Below are positions 1-12,094 of a DNA stretch of 64,000 bases, piece by piece; positions within the stretch are counted from its first letter, which is position 1; each line of letters starts with the position of its first letter. The translations under genes and the position numbers were made by a program. The stretch covers positions 26,778,501 through 26,842,500 of the forward strand of contig CP141146.1 of the NCBI GenBank assembly GCA_035235625.1. Reading direction: 5' to 3'. The notes beneath the pieces were generated by a model that saw nothing but the letters and a program-made list of their open reading frames with translations, did no database searches and was not told where the DNA came from. The DNA comes from Saururus chinensis. Taxonomy: Eukaryota; Streptophyta; Magnoliopsida; Piperales; Saururaceae.

Positions 1-713
1 GGTTAGTAAGAGAAATAGTTAAGGATTTACCCAGTGAGATATTACATTGTTCGACAAACCCTATATGTTGTTGGAGTAAAGGATTATCAAGTGTGTTCGT
101 GAAGAATATGGCTAACCCTATCACAAAAGCTTAAGGGACTATCATGTTGTTGAGTTAATAGTTCAAACCTAACATAGTTGAACTGGTAAATGGTCTAGAT
201 GTCTGGTTTTGTTTTTCCATCAAGTTTCACTTATATGAAAAACCCAAAAATGCTCTTATTACCATATTAAAAAAGGTCTTTCAAATTACTATATAAATGT
301 TAGCAGTTTCAACCTAATTTTTATTAATGTGTTTATAACAGAATATTTGTCTTGATTTTCTCACTAAGTTTGATATCTTTATACATATATTCTGATTCTT
401 TATATATTTGACTTGTTTTTTGTTTTTACATTTTCCAATTTTTTATCGTAGTATTGTAATTTAAAAAAATTATGCTATAAAATTAGTTGGATAAACTAGT
501 TCAATAGGAGGACCCTACATTTTGGTCTTGTTTTTTGTTTCACTCAAGAATGTATGATGTCATCCCAGAATTGTACAAATAAATTAATTCATTTTTCATG
601 CCATCATTTTCATTCATTCTAATTGAACAGGCTTTTATACGTCTAAAAACTTTAATAATTTTTAATTTATTGATAGCAATATGCGAGTCCAGCAATAGTT
701 GTTTAGTGGATAA
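1..713. other. AT-rich flank left of the hAT element, no gene seen
   Basis: No coding region, RNA gene or recognisable repeat terminus was found. The stretch is AT-rich with stop codons in all frames. It is the genomic context into which the hAT element inserted; the 8 bases after it (714-721, GCCTTGCT) are the left target-site duplication. Confidence 0.6.
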
Positions 714-953
714 GCCTTGCTTAGAAGTTTAACTGGGTCAGGTCTGCCCAAGGCCCATGTAAGTGGGCAAGGCCCAACCTGGCCTAACCTGCATGGTACC
801 TGTGGGCCTACCGCCAGATGACACTTTTTATATTTTTTTCCAGAAAGAATAAGGGGGAAGGTTTAAAAGCTTCTCTTAATGTTAAAAGACAGTTTTGTTC
901 TTCCTAATATTAATTATTAAGGATAGGAGGAGTAATTTTAACATTTAGAAATC

Positions 954-961
954 TATAAATA
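954..961 (+). promoter_or_regulatory. TATA box of the hAT transposase gene (predicted)
   Basis: TATAAATA lies about 300 bases upstream of the first transposase ATG at 1260. A possible 5' UTR intron donor (AAAGTAAGTA, about 1168) follows. Inferred from position and consensus only. Confidence 0.45.
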
Positions 962-1077
962 GGGGGTAAGGTTTAGTTTTCTCTTCATCTTTTTGCTTAC
1001 TCTCCAAGTACTCTCAATTTTTCTAATTTTTGTGTTTAACTAAATTTAAAGATTATTGATCTCAAAGACAAGTCACA

Positions 1078-1160
1078 GGCTCAAGTCAAGTGACTCAAGT
1101 CTCAAGTCTCAACTCTCAAGCCACAACTCTCAAGTTTCAACTATTAAGTCTCAAACATCA
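1078..1160 (+). repeat. CTCAAGT-type short repeats in the hAT 5' leader
   Basis: The heptamer CTCAAGT and near variants (CTCAAGTCT, CTCAACTCT, CTCAAGCCA) recur about eight times in 80 bases between the TATA box and the ATG. Clustered subterminal short repeats are transposase-binding sites in Ac-like hAT elements, so that role is possible here. Confidence 0.5.
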
Positions 1161-1259
1161 AACATAAAGTAAGTAATTTTTATTTTATAATTTAAAGCTT
1201 ATACTAAATAATTTTAATTTTCACTATAATTTGCTTCCATTTTTTGCTATTAATTTGCT

Positions 1260-1916
1260 ATGGCATCCTACTACTATGCCTCTTACTCCTCCCACACCAA
1301 CGAAAATGAAAATGAAGCTTTCTGCAAATTTTCTCAAAGAGGTAATCCTGAATTTCTGGATGAAGCTGATTATGAAGAACTTCTACCATTACCACGGTTG
1401 GGAAATAAAGAAAGGGCAAACTTCCGTGTTATGGAAGCACGTGAAAAAATTAAGGTGGATTCCCTAGACTGACCCGAAGTAAAAATGACAAGAGTCAAAT
1501 ATAACTATTGCAAAGCAATCTTAAGCGTTAGAGGTGGGGATACCAGCCATCTTACTTAACATATTAAGGCATATTCTGCTAAGCATAGCCCAAAGAATAC
1601 CAAAGAAGCCTAGTTAAGTGCCATGAGCTCCTCCTCCACCTCTCTTATCACTTTTACTTCAAAACCAAGATTTAAATAGGAGGAAGCTTGTGATGTATGT
1701 TGCGCACACTAAGCAATCATTCTCTTTTGCCGATGATGAACTTTTTGATGACTATGTGAGGCAAACTCTTAACCTGGCATTCAAAAAAAACTCATGCAAC
1801 TCTTTAAGGAAAGACATTTTCAATCTATTTAAGGAGTACAATGTACAAATTATGAATACTAATTACAATATGGGTAAAATTTCTTTAACTAAGATGTAGG
1901 ATATGCTTGTATTACT
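1260..1916 (+). pseudogene. hAT transposase, N-terminal part with BED zinc finger
   Basis: The ATG at 1260 opens a 70-residue acidic N-terminus. Beyond a stop near 1470 the same gene continues as a BED-type finger (about 1480-1590): the second Cys of CxxC (NYC), then GGDTSHLT and two spaced His residues. The first Cys of the pair reads as Tyr and there are several in-frame stops. A further block at 1690-1899 (with FADDELFDDYVRQ) matches the region after the finger in RICESLEEPER-like hAT transposases. Reading is interrupted at 1917 by solo LTR C1 and resumes at 4047. It is not functional as it stands. Confidence 0.75.
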
Positions 1917-4046
1917 TGTCACACTTGGTGTTCCGATTGTGCATAACCCGGAAGGATTAAGGGTAATTACATAAATTTTAGTTAAGTTTTAAGGAATGGA
2001 ATCCCTCTATATGAGTAGAACCCGAAGTAACGAGCATAACAAATCAAAGAAACATGCGAAACGGATGTCATGAGCGAAAGTTACAATCTCTAGAAAAGTA
2101 CCACACGGGCAAGATCGACATAAAAAGTGCAAAATAATCTACTCATGTGGGGTCTAGTTTTGAAGGGCTCATCGATACGAGCCCATCGGTACCAAGAACC
2201 CGCGATTCCGATTTTGGGATAAGAGGTTACCGGGTTTTGAACTTTGAATTGTATTTAAATGAAATAATAATAAAATATTTAAGAAAAGATGGAATAGATG
2301 ACATCAGCAAGAGCTGAGCTGGCAGCACGCCATGCCCCCTGATCACAGCCGTCCATGCAACGTGGGGCCACGCGATCATGCGGATTAGTGCGCGATGCAG
2401 GGCCACGCAATCTTACGGCTGAGAGCACGATGTGTGCATCAAGTGAATGTCAGCTGCACCGAACATGTGATGCGTCCTAATGGGAGCACAACACATGGCA
2501 CACATTCCCCTTTCCGCTGTATGCTGACACACCTTCCTCTATAAATTTTGATTTCTGTCTAAACTTCCAGGGGAGTTTCCAAGGTCATTCTGAGTTCATT
2601 TTCATCCGTTCAAAAGGCGTTATTAGCTAATTCGAGGGTGTTCTATACAATGGAAGCGCCCATTACTTGAGTTGGTAACTTTATAAGGGGGAAACATCCT
2701 AGGGTAAGATAAGACTCTGCCCATCACCCTCAAGCTTCGAGGAGAGAGAAATGGCCCAGGACAAGATGGGGTTTCATCCTCTGTCGTAGGGCCACTACGA
2801 CGAAAGTGGCCCAGAGTAGGAGAGGCTCTGTCCTCCACCAAAGTGCCATGCAGTGAGATAAACATCCCTGGGTTAAGGGGAGGTTCTGTCCATTGCCTAC
2901 TGGCATAGAATAAGGAAAGAGTCTCCGGATAAGGGTAAGGTCTATCCGTCGCCTACGGGCGTGTAGAAAGAAAAGTGTCTCCGGGTAAGGAAATGTATGT
3001 CTGTCGCCTATAGGCGCATAGAGAAAAAAGTATCTCCCGGTTGGGGAAGTTCTATCCGTCGCTTACGGGCGCAGGAAGGGTGAAACTTCTTGGGTTAATG
3101 ATAAGTTATGTCTGCCGTCTTCGGGCCGTAAAGAGAGATATGTTCCGGGAGAAAAAATAGAGGTGATGTCCGCCACCTTCGTAAGCAAGGAGAAAGATAT
3201 ACTGAAACGAAAGGAGGTTTTGCCACCGTCTCCAGACTTGAAGGGGGAAACGCCCAGAGGAAACGAGTAACATTGAATGTTATGTCTTCCAGGACTACAA
3301 GTGAGTAAGCATCTTTGACTTTTCGATTTTATTGAATTTATTTGTATGCGTATTTTATTAATGATTACATGATTACATGTGTTACTTAAGATATATGCTT
3401 TTCTTTGATTCGATGTGTTTTGATATGCTTTGACCTATTATGATTTGATAAGCTCTGGAATGATCTGTTTAAGTTTATATATTCCGATCTAATATATTAT
3501 GATATAATATAATTATAAGTTAATGGGATCCAATACAAACTAATATGCTTTATTGTGTGTTCTACTGCTTATTTTTGTGATAGAGTGAGATGTGTGTCCC
3601 GCAAATTTATTGGCTTCCGTCTAACTCTGATGATTTATTAGATTTCTATCTGATTTTGGATACTTTATTCGGATATAAGAATATACATATTTTAATGTAT
3701 ATGATTTTGTAATGCTTAATGCATTTAATAGTAATTATGCAGAACTAAGTTCGGATCCAATCGTATTGGAATAGTGTCATAGATGTTATCTAATACATAT
3801 GTAGGCAACCAACGATACAACAACGTTGGTCCGATTCAATTAGTTATAAAATTAGGTTTGTTCTGACTTATGTGCCAAGAAGAGCTAAAGCTCCGGAGTG
3901 CGTAGAGGAACAATATGACTCTCGCACATAGAGTCCGCTGCTCCTGGTTGGTCTTGTTTTAATTTTTCTTTTCAATTTAATAAACTCCAATTTTATTTTC
4001 TGAATAACACCTGGTCCTGGTCGAATTTCTAGGTCGGGGTGTTACA
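1917..4046 (+). mobile_element. Solo LTR C1 (Tekay-like Ty3/gypsy LTR), 2130 bp
   Basis: It begins TGTCACACTTGG, ends GGGGTGTTACA, and is flanked by perfect TTACT duplications (1912-1916 and 4047-4051). No internal coding or second LTR is present, so it is a solo LTR left by LTR-LTR recombination. A TATA box (TATAAATT, 2540-2547) fits plus orientation. It matches C2 (45797-54348), including a tandem hairpin array. Its upstream part (about 1960-2260) and the segment just past the TATA box match the LTRs of element A in the same element direction. Confidence 0.85.
2690..3260 (+). repeat. Tandem array of about 60-bp GC-rich units in LTR C1
   Basis: Eight or so degenerate units of roughly 55-70 bp repeat the pattern TCTATCCGTCGCCTACGGGC followed by AGAAAGAAAAGTGTCTCCGG. 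Each carries a small self-complementary core (GCCTACGGGC). The same array occurs in C2 at 49680-50056 and 53294-53520, so it belongs to this LTR family. Confidence 0.7.
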
Positions 4047-4449
4047 TTACTACTCACTTTATAGATGAAGAATATAAATTGCATAAGAGAATAATTTATT
4101 TCAACATGTTAGAATATCCTCATACTGCCTCGATTATTGAAAGATCATGAATTTATGTTTTAAATAAAATTTCTATTAAAGATAAAATTATGTTTATAAC
4201 TTTAGATAATGCTTTTAATAATATTTCTACTATGGAACTACTAAAATCTCATTGGTATCATATTAAAACAATAGAGTACCTTGTATTTCATATTAGGTGT
4301 GCATGTCATATAATTAATTTACTTGTTCAAGATGATCTAAATGTAGTTAAACTTTACATTCAAATAATTAAAGATACCTTGTTATAAAGTATTTCTTCAC
4401 CATCAAGAATACAAGAATTTGAAGAATTGTGTAGATTGCATAAAAAGAA
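4047..4449 (+). pseudogene. hAT transposase, central catalytic part
   Basis: After the TSD of C1 the transposase resumes with THFIDEEYKLHKR and runs through TLDNAFNNI (4199-4230), which holds the second-block Asp of the hAT RNase-H-like core, then HIRCACHIINL (about 4290-4320), the C/H-rich block before the insertion domain. Stops near 4148 and 4387 break the frame. At 4449 it is cut by the MULE and continues at 10211, where 9 bases are duplicated. Confidence 0.8.
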
Positions 4450-4530
4450 GAGTTTTTTCTGCATTGCCTGGCCAACAAATGAAATATTCCATATTCCCTG
4501 GATTTTAAACAAAAATGCCATAAAACCTGG
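4450..4530 (+). repeat. MULE left terminal inverted repeat
   Basis: About 80 bp, imperfectly complementary to 10130-10210. The outer 10 bases (GAGTTTTTTC) are identical in both arms. Confidence 0.85.
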
Positions 4531-4904
4531 ACTAACACGATATAAGCTAAAATTTGGACTAAAATACCCCTGACTGAAGGTAGGGTTTTATACCGTGTTA
4601 AACCCTCACAAAGTCGCATACATTGGCATACGACTTCAGAAGTCGGCAATTCCTCCGAGTGAAAAACTCCGTTCTGATTAAAACTCACTTCCAATTGGAA
4701 AGTCCTCTGATTGAGCACCGTTTACGCGGGAAGACATCTTTCAATGGGAAAAATATGACAAACTTTCCATGGGAAAAAATATATAACTAATAATAATATA
4801 TTCCTCTAAATTTCATTAATTCATTACATACAACAAACTAAAATTTAGAGAAATTTATAAATACAAATAAAATAACATTCTGAAGATAGTGAATCGTTCC
4901 CTCA

Positions 4905-6080
4905 TCGGTTCAATTGTGACGGAACCTTCGTGACATTGATATTACGTCGGGATAGTAAATTGCCCCCATCAGAGGCTGGGTAGGACCGCGCCACTGAAGG
5001 GGGATGAATTACCATTTGTGCAAAATCAATGTCCCAAAGGCTCCGTCTCGACGCCAGCAATTAGTATGCATGCAATCTCCATGCAGATTCACGGACCCAT
5101 TAGTTCAATTGTGACAGAACCTTCGCGACATTGAAGTAATGCCTGGTAGTTAATCGCCCCCCTTCAGAGGCTGCTTAGGACCGTGCCATTGAAGGGGGAC
5201 GAATAACCATCTGACGCCATATCAATGTCCCAAAGGCTCCGTCTCGTGCTCTTTGTGAATTGGGTAAGCACAGAGGTCACTTAGATATATATAGGCAGGT
5301 TGCGAGGGATACGAATTGTTAAATATTCAATATTTAGTGTAATTGGAAATTGGAAATGACTCCTCGCGAATTGGTGATCCTAATTTAATTGAAATCCTAG
5401 AAATTGTGGTGATGCTTCGGGAATTGGGTGGTTAAATTAATGCAATTGTCGTGTGCACGATTGCACGAAATAAAAAATAATCATTATCGCAGTCGTCAGC
5501 TCATGAAATGGTTCTGGTAACTCATCCTGTGAATGTTAACACGATATTTACGAAAGTCGTGTGAAAACAAAATGCTAATGTGTTTATTGTCGTGTGGTTG
5601 GAAACACGATTTACAAACAAATCGTTTTAAGGCATACACGCTTGAACTCGTATCATAACTTTACATTTCCTGCGCGATCAGTTGATGTGCGATCTCCTGG
5701 GATGGACCATTCGAGACATTGCTATAACACCTGGTCACGTTCTTCCCCCTCCAGATGCAGGTGAGCCCCTTATCTGACAGGGTGAAGATACACTATCAGG
5801 CGCAAAAGCAATCTCCAAAATAAACCATCTTGGAGCCAAAAAGGAAAGCTAGAGATCAGTTGGCATGTGATCTCCTTGCAGAATCTCGGACGCATCAGTT
5901 CAAGAAAAGGGCGCCGTCTAGCGAATAGGTCGCGAATTCGATGGATCATTTGAGACATTGATATATCGCCATCAAGTGAAGCAAGTCTACCATCAAATAT
6001 AGGTGAGGACCATATTCAATGGTAGGGTGATTCACCTACCACCGCTAAAACAATCTCCCGAATGACCCGTCTCCGCGAAG
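4905..6080. repeat. Array of four ~150-bp hairpin (inverted-repeat) units
   Basis: Units lie at about 4907-5053, 5102-5255, 5687-5832 and 5938-6075. The first two are clear direct repeats of each other. Each unit folds back: an arm like GACGGAACCTTCGTGACATT pairs with a downstream AATGTCCCAAAGGCTCCGTC, and an inner pair (GCCCCCATCAG with CTGAAGGGGG) extends the stem. Units three and four are diverged but keep the outer arms (CATTYGAGACATTG with CAATCTCC...). No ORF runs through them. Their function is unknown; they could be subterminal structures or a transcribed hairpin source. Confidence 0.65.
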
Positions 6081-6621
6081 AACTAGTGAGTGAGCGTTCT
6101 GCAAACTATAACCCTAATATATATATAGGCAGGGTAAAACGGTTACAGACTACTAGGTAAATGAAGGTATTGATGCTTCGGGAATAATGCATCAGGAATC
6201 GGGTCAATATGATCTTGTCATTGTCGTGGGTTCGGACACACGTTATTACCAATATCGTGTAAGCAACAGACACTCTTGACTGCAAAATTAATAATCGATT
6301 GATATTATCATGTAATTAGCAACACCTAACCCCTTTTGGTCATGTTTTCAATTACATGATATACATATATAGTATGCCATATTTACTCATGTCTTGTTTT
6401 CCGAAACACGTTACTTACATATTCCGTGTTGTTGATAACACGATGTATATACAAAAACTTTCAACTGAAGAACGGGGGTGGAAAAGGTAAGCCTGATCGA
6501 TGCTCTCCTTCCTTACGCCATTTGCATGCGCTATTATTCGACCTCCTTCGGCTTGTTGTTGGTACATCTGCCACATTGGGGGGCCCTCCTTGTGCGTTAG
6601 TAAATCATTTGCGATTGTGAC

Positions 6622-9600
6622 CTAATTGACCACATGTTCCACATTTTCGTGGAGCTTTGAGATGCCCCCGTTGCTTTTGAGGGATAGGTGGGTTGAATGT
6701 ACAACTCCACCCGGTGCCCACTGGTGCTGATCCTTCATTGGGTGTAAGGGCTCTTGATAGGTCAGTTTATACATTTTAGTAGAGTACCATCTTTCACAGT
6801 ACTCAGGCACATAGAAGTGTCTATTATTGATTGCTGCGATTGCATGCTTACATAGTAGACCCAGATGTTGAAACTTTCCACATGTGCATGTACGATCAAC
6901 TAGGTTTACCACATCATGTGAAGAAAATATCGTGAGTAAGAGAGCACAATAAAGGAATTTATCGTGTTCTCGATTACACGACGTGTCTTACGATTGTGTC
7001 GTAAGTCGTATCTACTTATACGTTCAAGGACAATAACATGTGTAAACTAATACGATATGAAGCCTTAATGCATAAACGAACACGAGCTTTGTACATCTCC
7101 GTATGAATGCAATGTACCTGGCAATATAGTGAGTTAACCTAGAATTCATACATTGACACAGATAATACAATCACATTCCTTGCTTCTTCTCGTCTGATTT
7201 CGATGTGTTTTCAGGCAAATGGGGTTAACTCTTCCATCATATTCTGTCCGTCCGACATTTTTTAAATAATGTCATCTGTGCTCCCTCTTGTGCTCAATTA
7301 AACGTGTTATAGGCATCGATCTGGCTTTTCTTAACATTGCATTTGCACTTTCAGACCTATTTGAGTTGAGTGTCCCATATCTTTTCCCTGGAAATGATAC
7401 ATTGGTCCAGTGCTCCAAACCTATCTTATTTAGCCAAGCATATGCTTCCGGATTATGTTCTTTAATGATGTTCATTGTTTCATCGTACACATTATGTCTG
7501 AACGTTTCAGCTGCAACATGGAGCTGATTCTTTAGATAGTTGTCCTTGAATCTATCCAACATATTTGTTGCCATGTGATGGATGTAATACCCGTGGTGCG
7601 TAGATGGGAAAAACTTCTTCACAACATTTGTCAATCCCTTATGTCTATTTGAAACAATTGTATCCAACTCGGCTAGAGGATTAGAGAACATATGATTTCT
7701 AAGCAACTCAAGAAACCAGTACCAAGTTTTCTCACATTCATTCTCAACAACTACAAATGCAACGCACAACATATTATTGTTCCCGTCCAGTGCAGTTGCT
7801 ATCAATAGCTATCCAGGATACTTTCCTTTCAAGAAAGTTGCATCAACTGTTAGCAATGGCCTCAGTGTTATTCTAAAAGCTCTCGCAATGGGGCCAAACA
7901 TCCAGAATACTCTTTTGAAATCATACCCACCCATAGGTCCGGGAATGTCACATGATCTCAATGGCACAACTATACTTCTTGGATTTATATATTCTATGTG
8001 CCTCCCGTAAGAAGGAAGTAAGGGGTAGGATTCATCTGGGTCACCATCTATTAAATTAGTCAGAGCTTTACCTGCACGACCAAGTAAAATTTAGTAAATG
8101 TTGTATGACATCGGCTTATATCGTGTTCCTGATCGCACGATAGTTTAAGTTTTCGTGTGATCGGAATCCATACACGATGACTGGTTGTGTTTATGGTAAC
8201 ACGATATTGACGTATGTCGTGTGAGTGCATATTCCTACTATAGTTTAAGCATGTAAATGATAACACACTAGACTAACATATCGTGATACTAAATCAACAC
8301 TTCGATTCTTCTCATGCATTACCTGCGCGCCAGCATTTCTTGTAGTTCGCAGTTATGCCCCAGTGTTTCGAAATATAACTTGCTATGCTCTTAGGTGTAA
8401 TGTCCACCGAGTCTTTAAAGAGGCCATAACATTTTCTCGCTATCGAAAGGTACGATGCTAGGGGATGGTGAGTTGACTTCGTTTGGGTTCCACGTGAATG
8501 AGTCGGCACTAACCTCGTGACAGATACATGATCTCCTATATTTGAAGACCTTATGTACTAGTTACAAGATTCATTGGAGCACTTTGCGGTGTACGTATTC
8601 TGGTTTTCATCCACAACACGATATGTGAAATTCGCCTTTATTGCTATGTATTACCCTCTTGAAATGCAACAGGCTTAGAAAATGTGCACCCAATTCGAGG
8701 AGCTTATGGTAATCCTTAGCTTGCAAGCTACTCGTCATTAGCTGGACATCATCAATATTCAGTTCCAACATGTTTAAATCATCGGCTGTATCCCAATCTG
8801 CCTCCGCCTCAACATCAACGTTACTCGGAACCTCGCTATTTCCAAATTCTTCGTGGTCGGACATACTTTCCATGTCAACTATATCATTATCGTACCAAAG
8901 ATGCTCACCCCACATATTTTAAACTTCTTCGCCTTCTCCGCCGTCGTAATTACAAGGGTTGTATGGAGGTTCGTAGTTATCAAATGAAGTCCTTGTCCCA
9001 CCCATCATTGCCGACAATTCCTCTGATCTATTCTCATTGACTTCTATTTTAGGTTCTGTACTCGTTGGATTGGTGAAGGAAGATTGACATGGATTTGTTG
9101 AGGGCAAGTTTCTCGGTTCTCCCATCTGCATTGCACATTATCGTGTTAAAAAAATGCAACATCAGTCGGCATCGTGTATTCTGTTAACACACAACCATTT
9201 CAAAACGTATTATCGAAGCCATGACATGAATGCATGTCGTGTTATTATATCTACGATTCAACACATAATTGCTCTAACACGTGTATATCGTGTAATTACT
9301 AATGCGATATATTACAGGTCGTGTTTATTAATTCACATGATATGATTTACCCTGAACATGATAAGTTCAATATCGTGGTCTTGCGTACACGAAGTATACC
9401 AATTGCGTATAATCTAAAGATTAAATATTGTTACCTGACAGTTTCAAAGGTGAATTGAGTTTCATTGAATCTGGTATGAAAACTGCCATTAGAGATGGGA
9501 TGAGCCACTACGATGGGTGATTCTGCTCTATTGACTATCTGGTTCCTTTCAACGGAGGGTGATGGTGATTTATCACCATTATCGGGCTGTTTCATCTCAG

Positions 9601-9883
9601 CATACAATGATAACACCTCCTTATTCGCCTTCTTATGAATGGAGAACACTAATTGGAGGTCCTCATCATCTTATAATTCATATATCATGGATGATTGGGA
9701 GGATGGAATTAAATATTTCAAATTGACATTACCATTGACGGAAAGTTGTGCTTTGACTTGCCTCAATAGCTCGCCGAAGCTCACCGATGGATGAATGTTC
9801 ATCAATCGTGCCGTTCCACCAATATACACACCGTCATTGCCTACCTCTCCTTTATAATGGATGCAAATACCGATCCTATCCAT
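6622..9883 (-). pseudogene. MURA-like MULE transposase, multi-exon, inactivated
   Basis: Exon 1 starts at the ATG 9881-9883 and encodes a PB1-like domain ending in DDEDLQL, with an in-frame stop at 9671. It closes at a good donor (CAG|GTAAC, about 9435). An acceptor near 9127 opens an acidic exon (9127 to about 8320) with the MuDR N-terminal block (GAHF...CCG; CSNESC with the following Trp mutated to stop), ending at a donor near 8322. The core exon (about 8070-7270) has VDATFLKGKY (first catalytic Asp) and LLIATALDGNN. The second catalytic Asp, normally SDRHKGL, reads SNRHKGL (about 7650). The last exon (6912-6622) is a SWIM finger, CTCGKF...CKH. Several stops plus the lost Asp make it non-functional. 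It would have cut and moved MULE TIRs. Confidence 0.82.
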
Positions 9884-10129
9884 GCTCGGTGTGAAAGAAC
9901 GATCGTTTCTACGAAATGCAGCCGTTGGAGCACTAACACAGTATCTGCGGTGTCAAAAAATGCATTTTTTTATTCATTGCTTCTGGTCGGACAGCTCCCG
10001 CAGGCAAGATTCGTTCGCCGCCGATGACGCCCAGCACACCAAAATGGCACAACAATGTTCCAGTGTTCATTTATTACTATCTACATTAAAACATGATATA
10101 GTGGAAACCTAAGGGTATTTGGTCCACAA

Positions 10130-10210
10130 ACAGGTCAAATGGCATTTCGGTTTAAAATCTAGGGAATATGGAATATTTCATTCTTTGGCTAGGGAATATG
10201 GAAAAAACTC
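10130..10210 (-). repeat. MULE right terminal inverted repeat
   Basis: Complement of 4450-4530. It contains TAGGGAATATGGA twice, a short internal duplication not kept in the left arm. Confidence 0.85.
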
Positions 10211-10219
10211 TAAAAAGAA

Positions 10220-10349
10220 ATATAAGAAGTTTCAATTAGATGTTCATCATGGGTAGAATAACACTTATTTAATGTTAAAATCATGTGCTAGAATAGAAGA
10301 TATGATAATTTGTTGGGATAATGAAAAAAATACTTGATCTTGGACTTAA
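10220..10349 (+). pseudogene. hAT transposase, short segment between MULE and LTR D
   Basis: Directly after the MULE TSD the protein reads YKKFQLDVHHG, then a stop where Trp is conserved in hATs, then NNTYLMLKS. This is the KFxLDVxTRWNSTYLML block of plant hAT transposases. The TAG stop at about 10253 is explained by TGG to TAG. It stops at 10349, where LTR D begins, and resumes at 56284. Confidence 0.8.
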
Positions 10350-11974
10350 TGTCACGACCTAGCTCCATGGGTATTTTACAGCAATTTTAAGGAATTTTTT
10401 CTTTCTTCAATGATAGTTACAATGATTAATGTTTACGGGAGTCTGTGGCAGTGAGTTGAGGCACAAGATCACTAAATAACAAAGATCCATATGTATCCAT
10501 CTTTTATTGCATCTACCGAGACCTGTGCGTATAAAATATGCACGGTGGTGAACCACCAATGAGTCAGTAGGCTTGCAATCATCTACAAGGCTATAATAAA
10601 GATGCAACTATATGAATCATAGACATGCTCATGCATCTACATGTTTCATACTATATGTATACATATTTTTTTATGCCCTTAAACTTAATATGATCATGCA
10701 TTATGTCATGTCATGAAATGCATACCATATTCACAACATCGGGCAATCATAACCAAAAATTGAAGTACTCTAAACAATAATTCTTACCTTAACACAATTG
10801 AAGGGTACTACCCTATCTCCAATCAATTGTACTGTGCAGTTATTTAAATCAAATCATCCATAGCTTTACAAGGAAATAAAACATCATTCTTGGCATACCA
10901 TACCATATGCAACACATTTAAACTTGATAACAACAAAAGTAAACGTCAAGCAACCATTTTGATCCTATATTTAAGTAAATTGCATACCCCAATTTACAAA
11001 AATATAAGCGATTGTTACTTGAATTTATAGCAAATATACGCGTGAAGCATTCCACTTCTATCCGATATTTAAGTAAATAGCATACCATGATTTACAAAAT
11101 TAATCATCTATTACCACTTTCTAGTCAACACCCCCTGTCAAGGGGCCTGAAATGGATCGCCTGTCTATAGCTAGCTAGATCCTACTGGCATTACATATCA
11201 TGCCACTATAAAGTCCATGGGAGCCCACTTGGACTATTTAGCTAATTTTCTAGGTATTGTTCATGAGATGTCACTGCATCCCGTTTATAACCATCATCTA
11301 ATCTACATCCCTTTTCATTCCCATTTGTTATCTTACTTATGCATTAGGATATTCCCCTTCCCAATACATTCATCATATAACATGCTAAATACCACATTAC
11401 CTGTGTTGGAATAACAAAGCTAGAGTCACACCCTAACTAACTCGATTACCCCAGCTTTGCCAAAACTAAGTCTTATTGATGTGTAAGGGAAACATCAACC
11501 ATGTGGTCCTCACTGGTACTTACGTCCCGTAGCGCATGCCCTATTAGCTTTTCAGGGAAGCATTTTCATGTACATGTTTCCATGCACACCAACTGATGCC
11601 ACCTACACCCCAATAATTCCTGATTTGACGTCTTTGCCCACACCAAGACATGTGATTTAAACTCACTACAACAATCATGCACATTCATGATACATAGTCT
11701 TCCAATTCATCATGTCATATGCTTCAATTACCACCCAATTTCCCACATGCAAGATTCTTGCATTATTTGATAGCTAAGCATGCATAATTACCATACTATC
11801 CTTTGCTCATATGCACCACATGCAATATGAGAATTAATCTTAACCCAAGGCATACCTTTCATTATAAGGATGCCTAAAGCTTTAAGAAGGAAAAATTATA
11901 TAAATAATATTAAAAAATTATTTACCAAAGTAGCAGAGAGAAATTTTTTTTTTACCAAAATGGTGTTCGTTTCG

Positions 11975-12002
11975 GCCATGTAGGCGCTAGCGCCTACATG
12001 GC
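11975..12002. repeat. Perfect 28-bp palindrome in element F
   Basis: GCCATGTAGGCGCT is followed directly by its exact reverse complement. A degraded counterpart (TAGCTAGAGCCTACGTGGCC) lies in the other arm near 13065-13084. Confidence 0.9.
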
Positions 12003-12094
12003 TTTTTAAAAAAAAATTATAATTTCGTCATTCTAAAGGACAAAATTAATACAATGTATTGATTTTGTCCCTTAGAAGGATGAAATCAATAATG

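Larger units (their letters stand above)
4450..10210 (-). mobile_element. MULE (Mutator-like DNA transposon), 5.76 kb
   Basis: Terminal inverted repeats of about 80 bp start GAGTTTTTTC on both sides (4450-4530 and 10130-10210) and share ATGAAATATTCCATATTCCC. Flanking 9-bp duplications TAAAAAGAA (4441-4449 and 10211-10219) are perfect; 9 bp is the Mutator hallmark. The element carries a minus-strand MURA-type transposase pseudogene (9883 to 6622) with a PB1-like N-terminus, MULE core and SWIM finger. The rest is noncoding with hairpin repeats (4905-6080) and many TCGTGT/ACACGA words. It sits inside the hAT transposase. Confidence 0.9.

Noticed and set aside
2690..3260. CRISPR-like array
   Set aside because: Units are adjacent, degenerate and without distinct spacers, and they lie inside a plant LTR; an ordinary tandem repeat.
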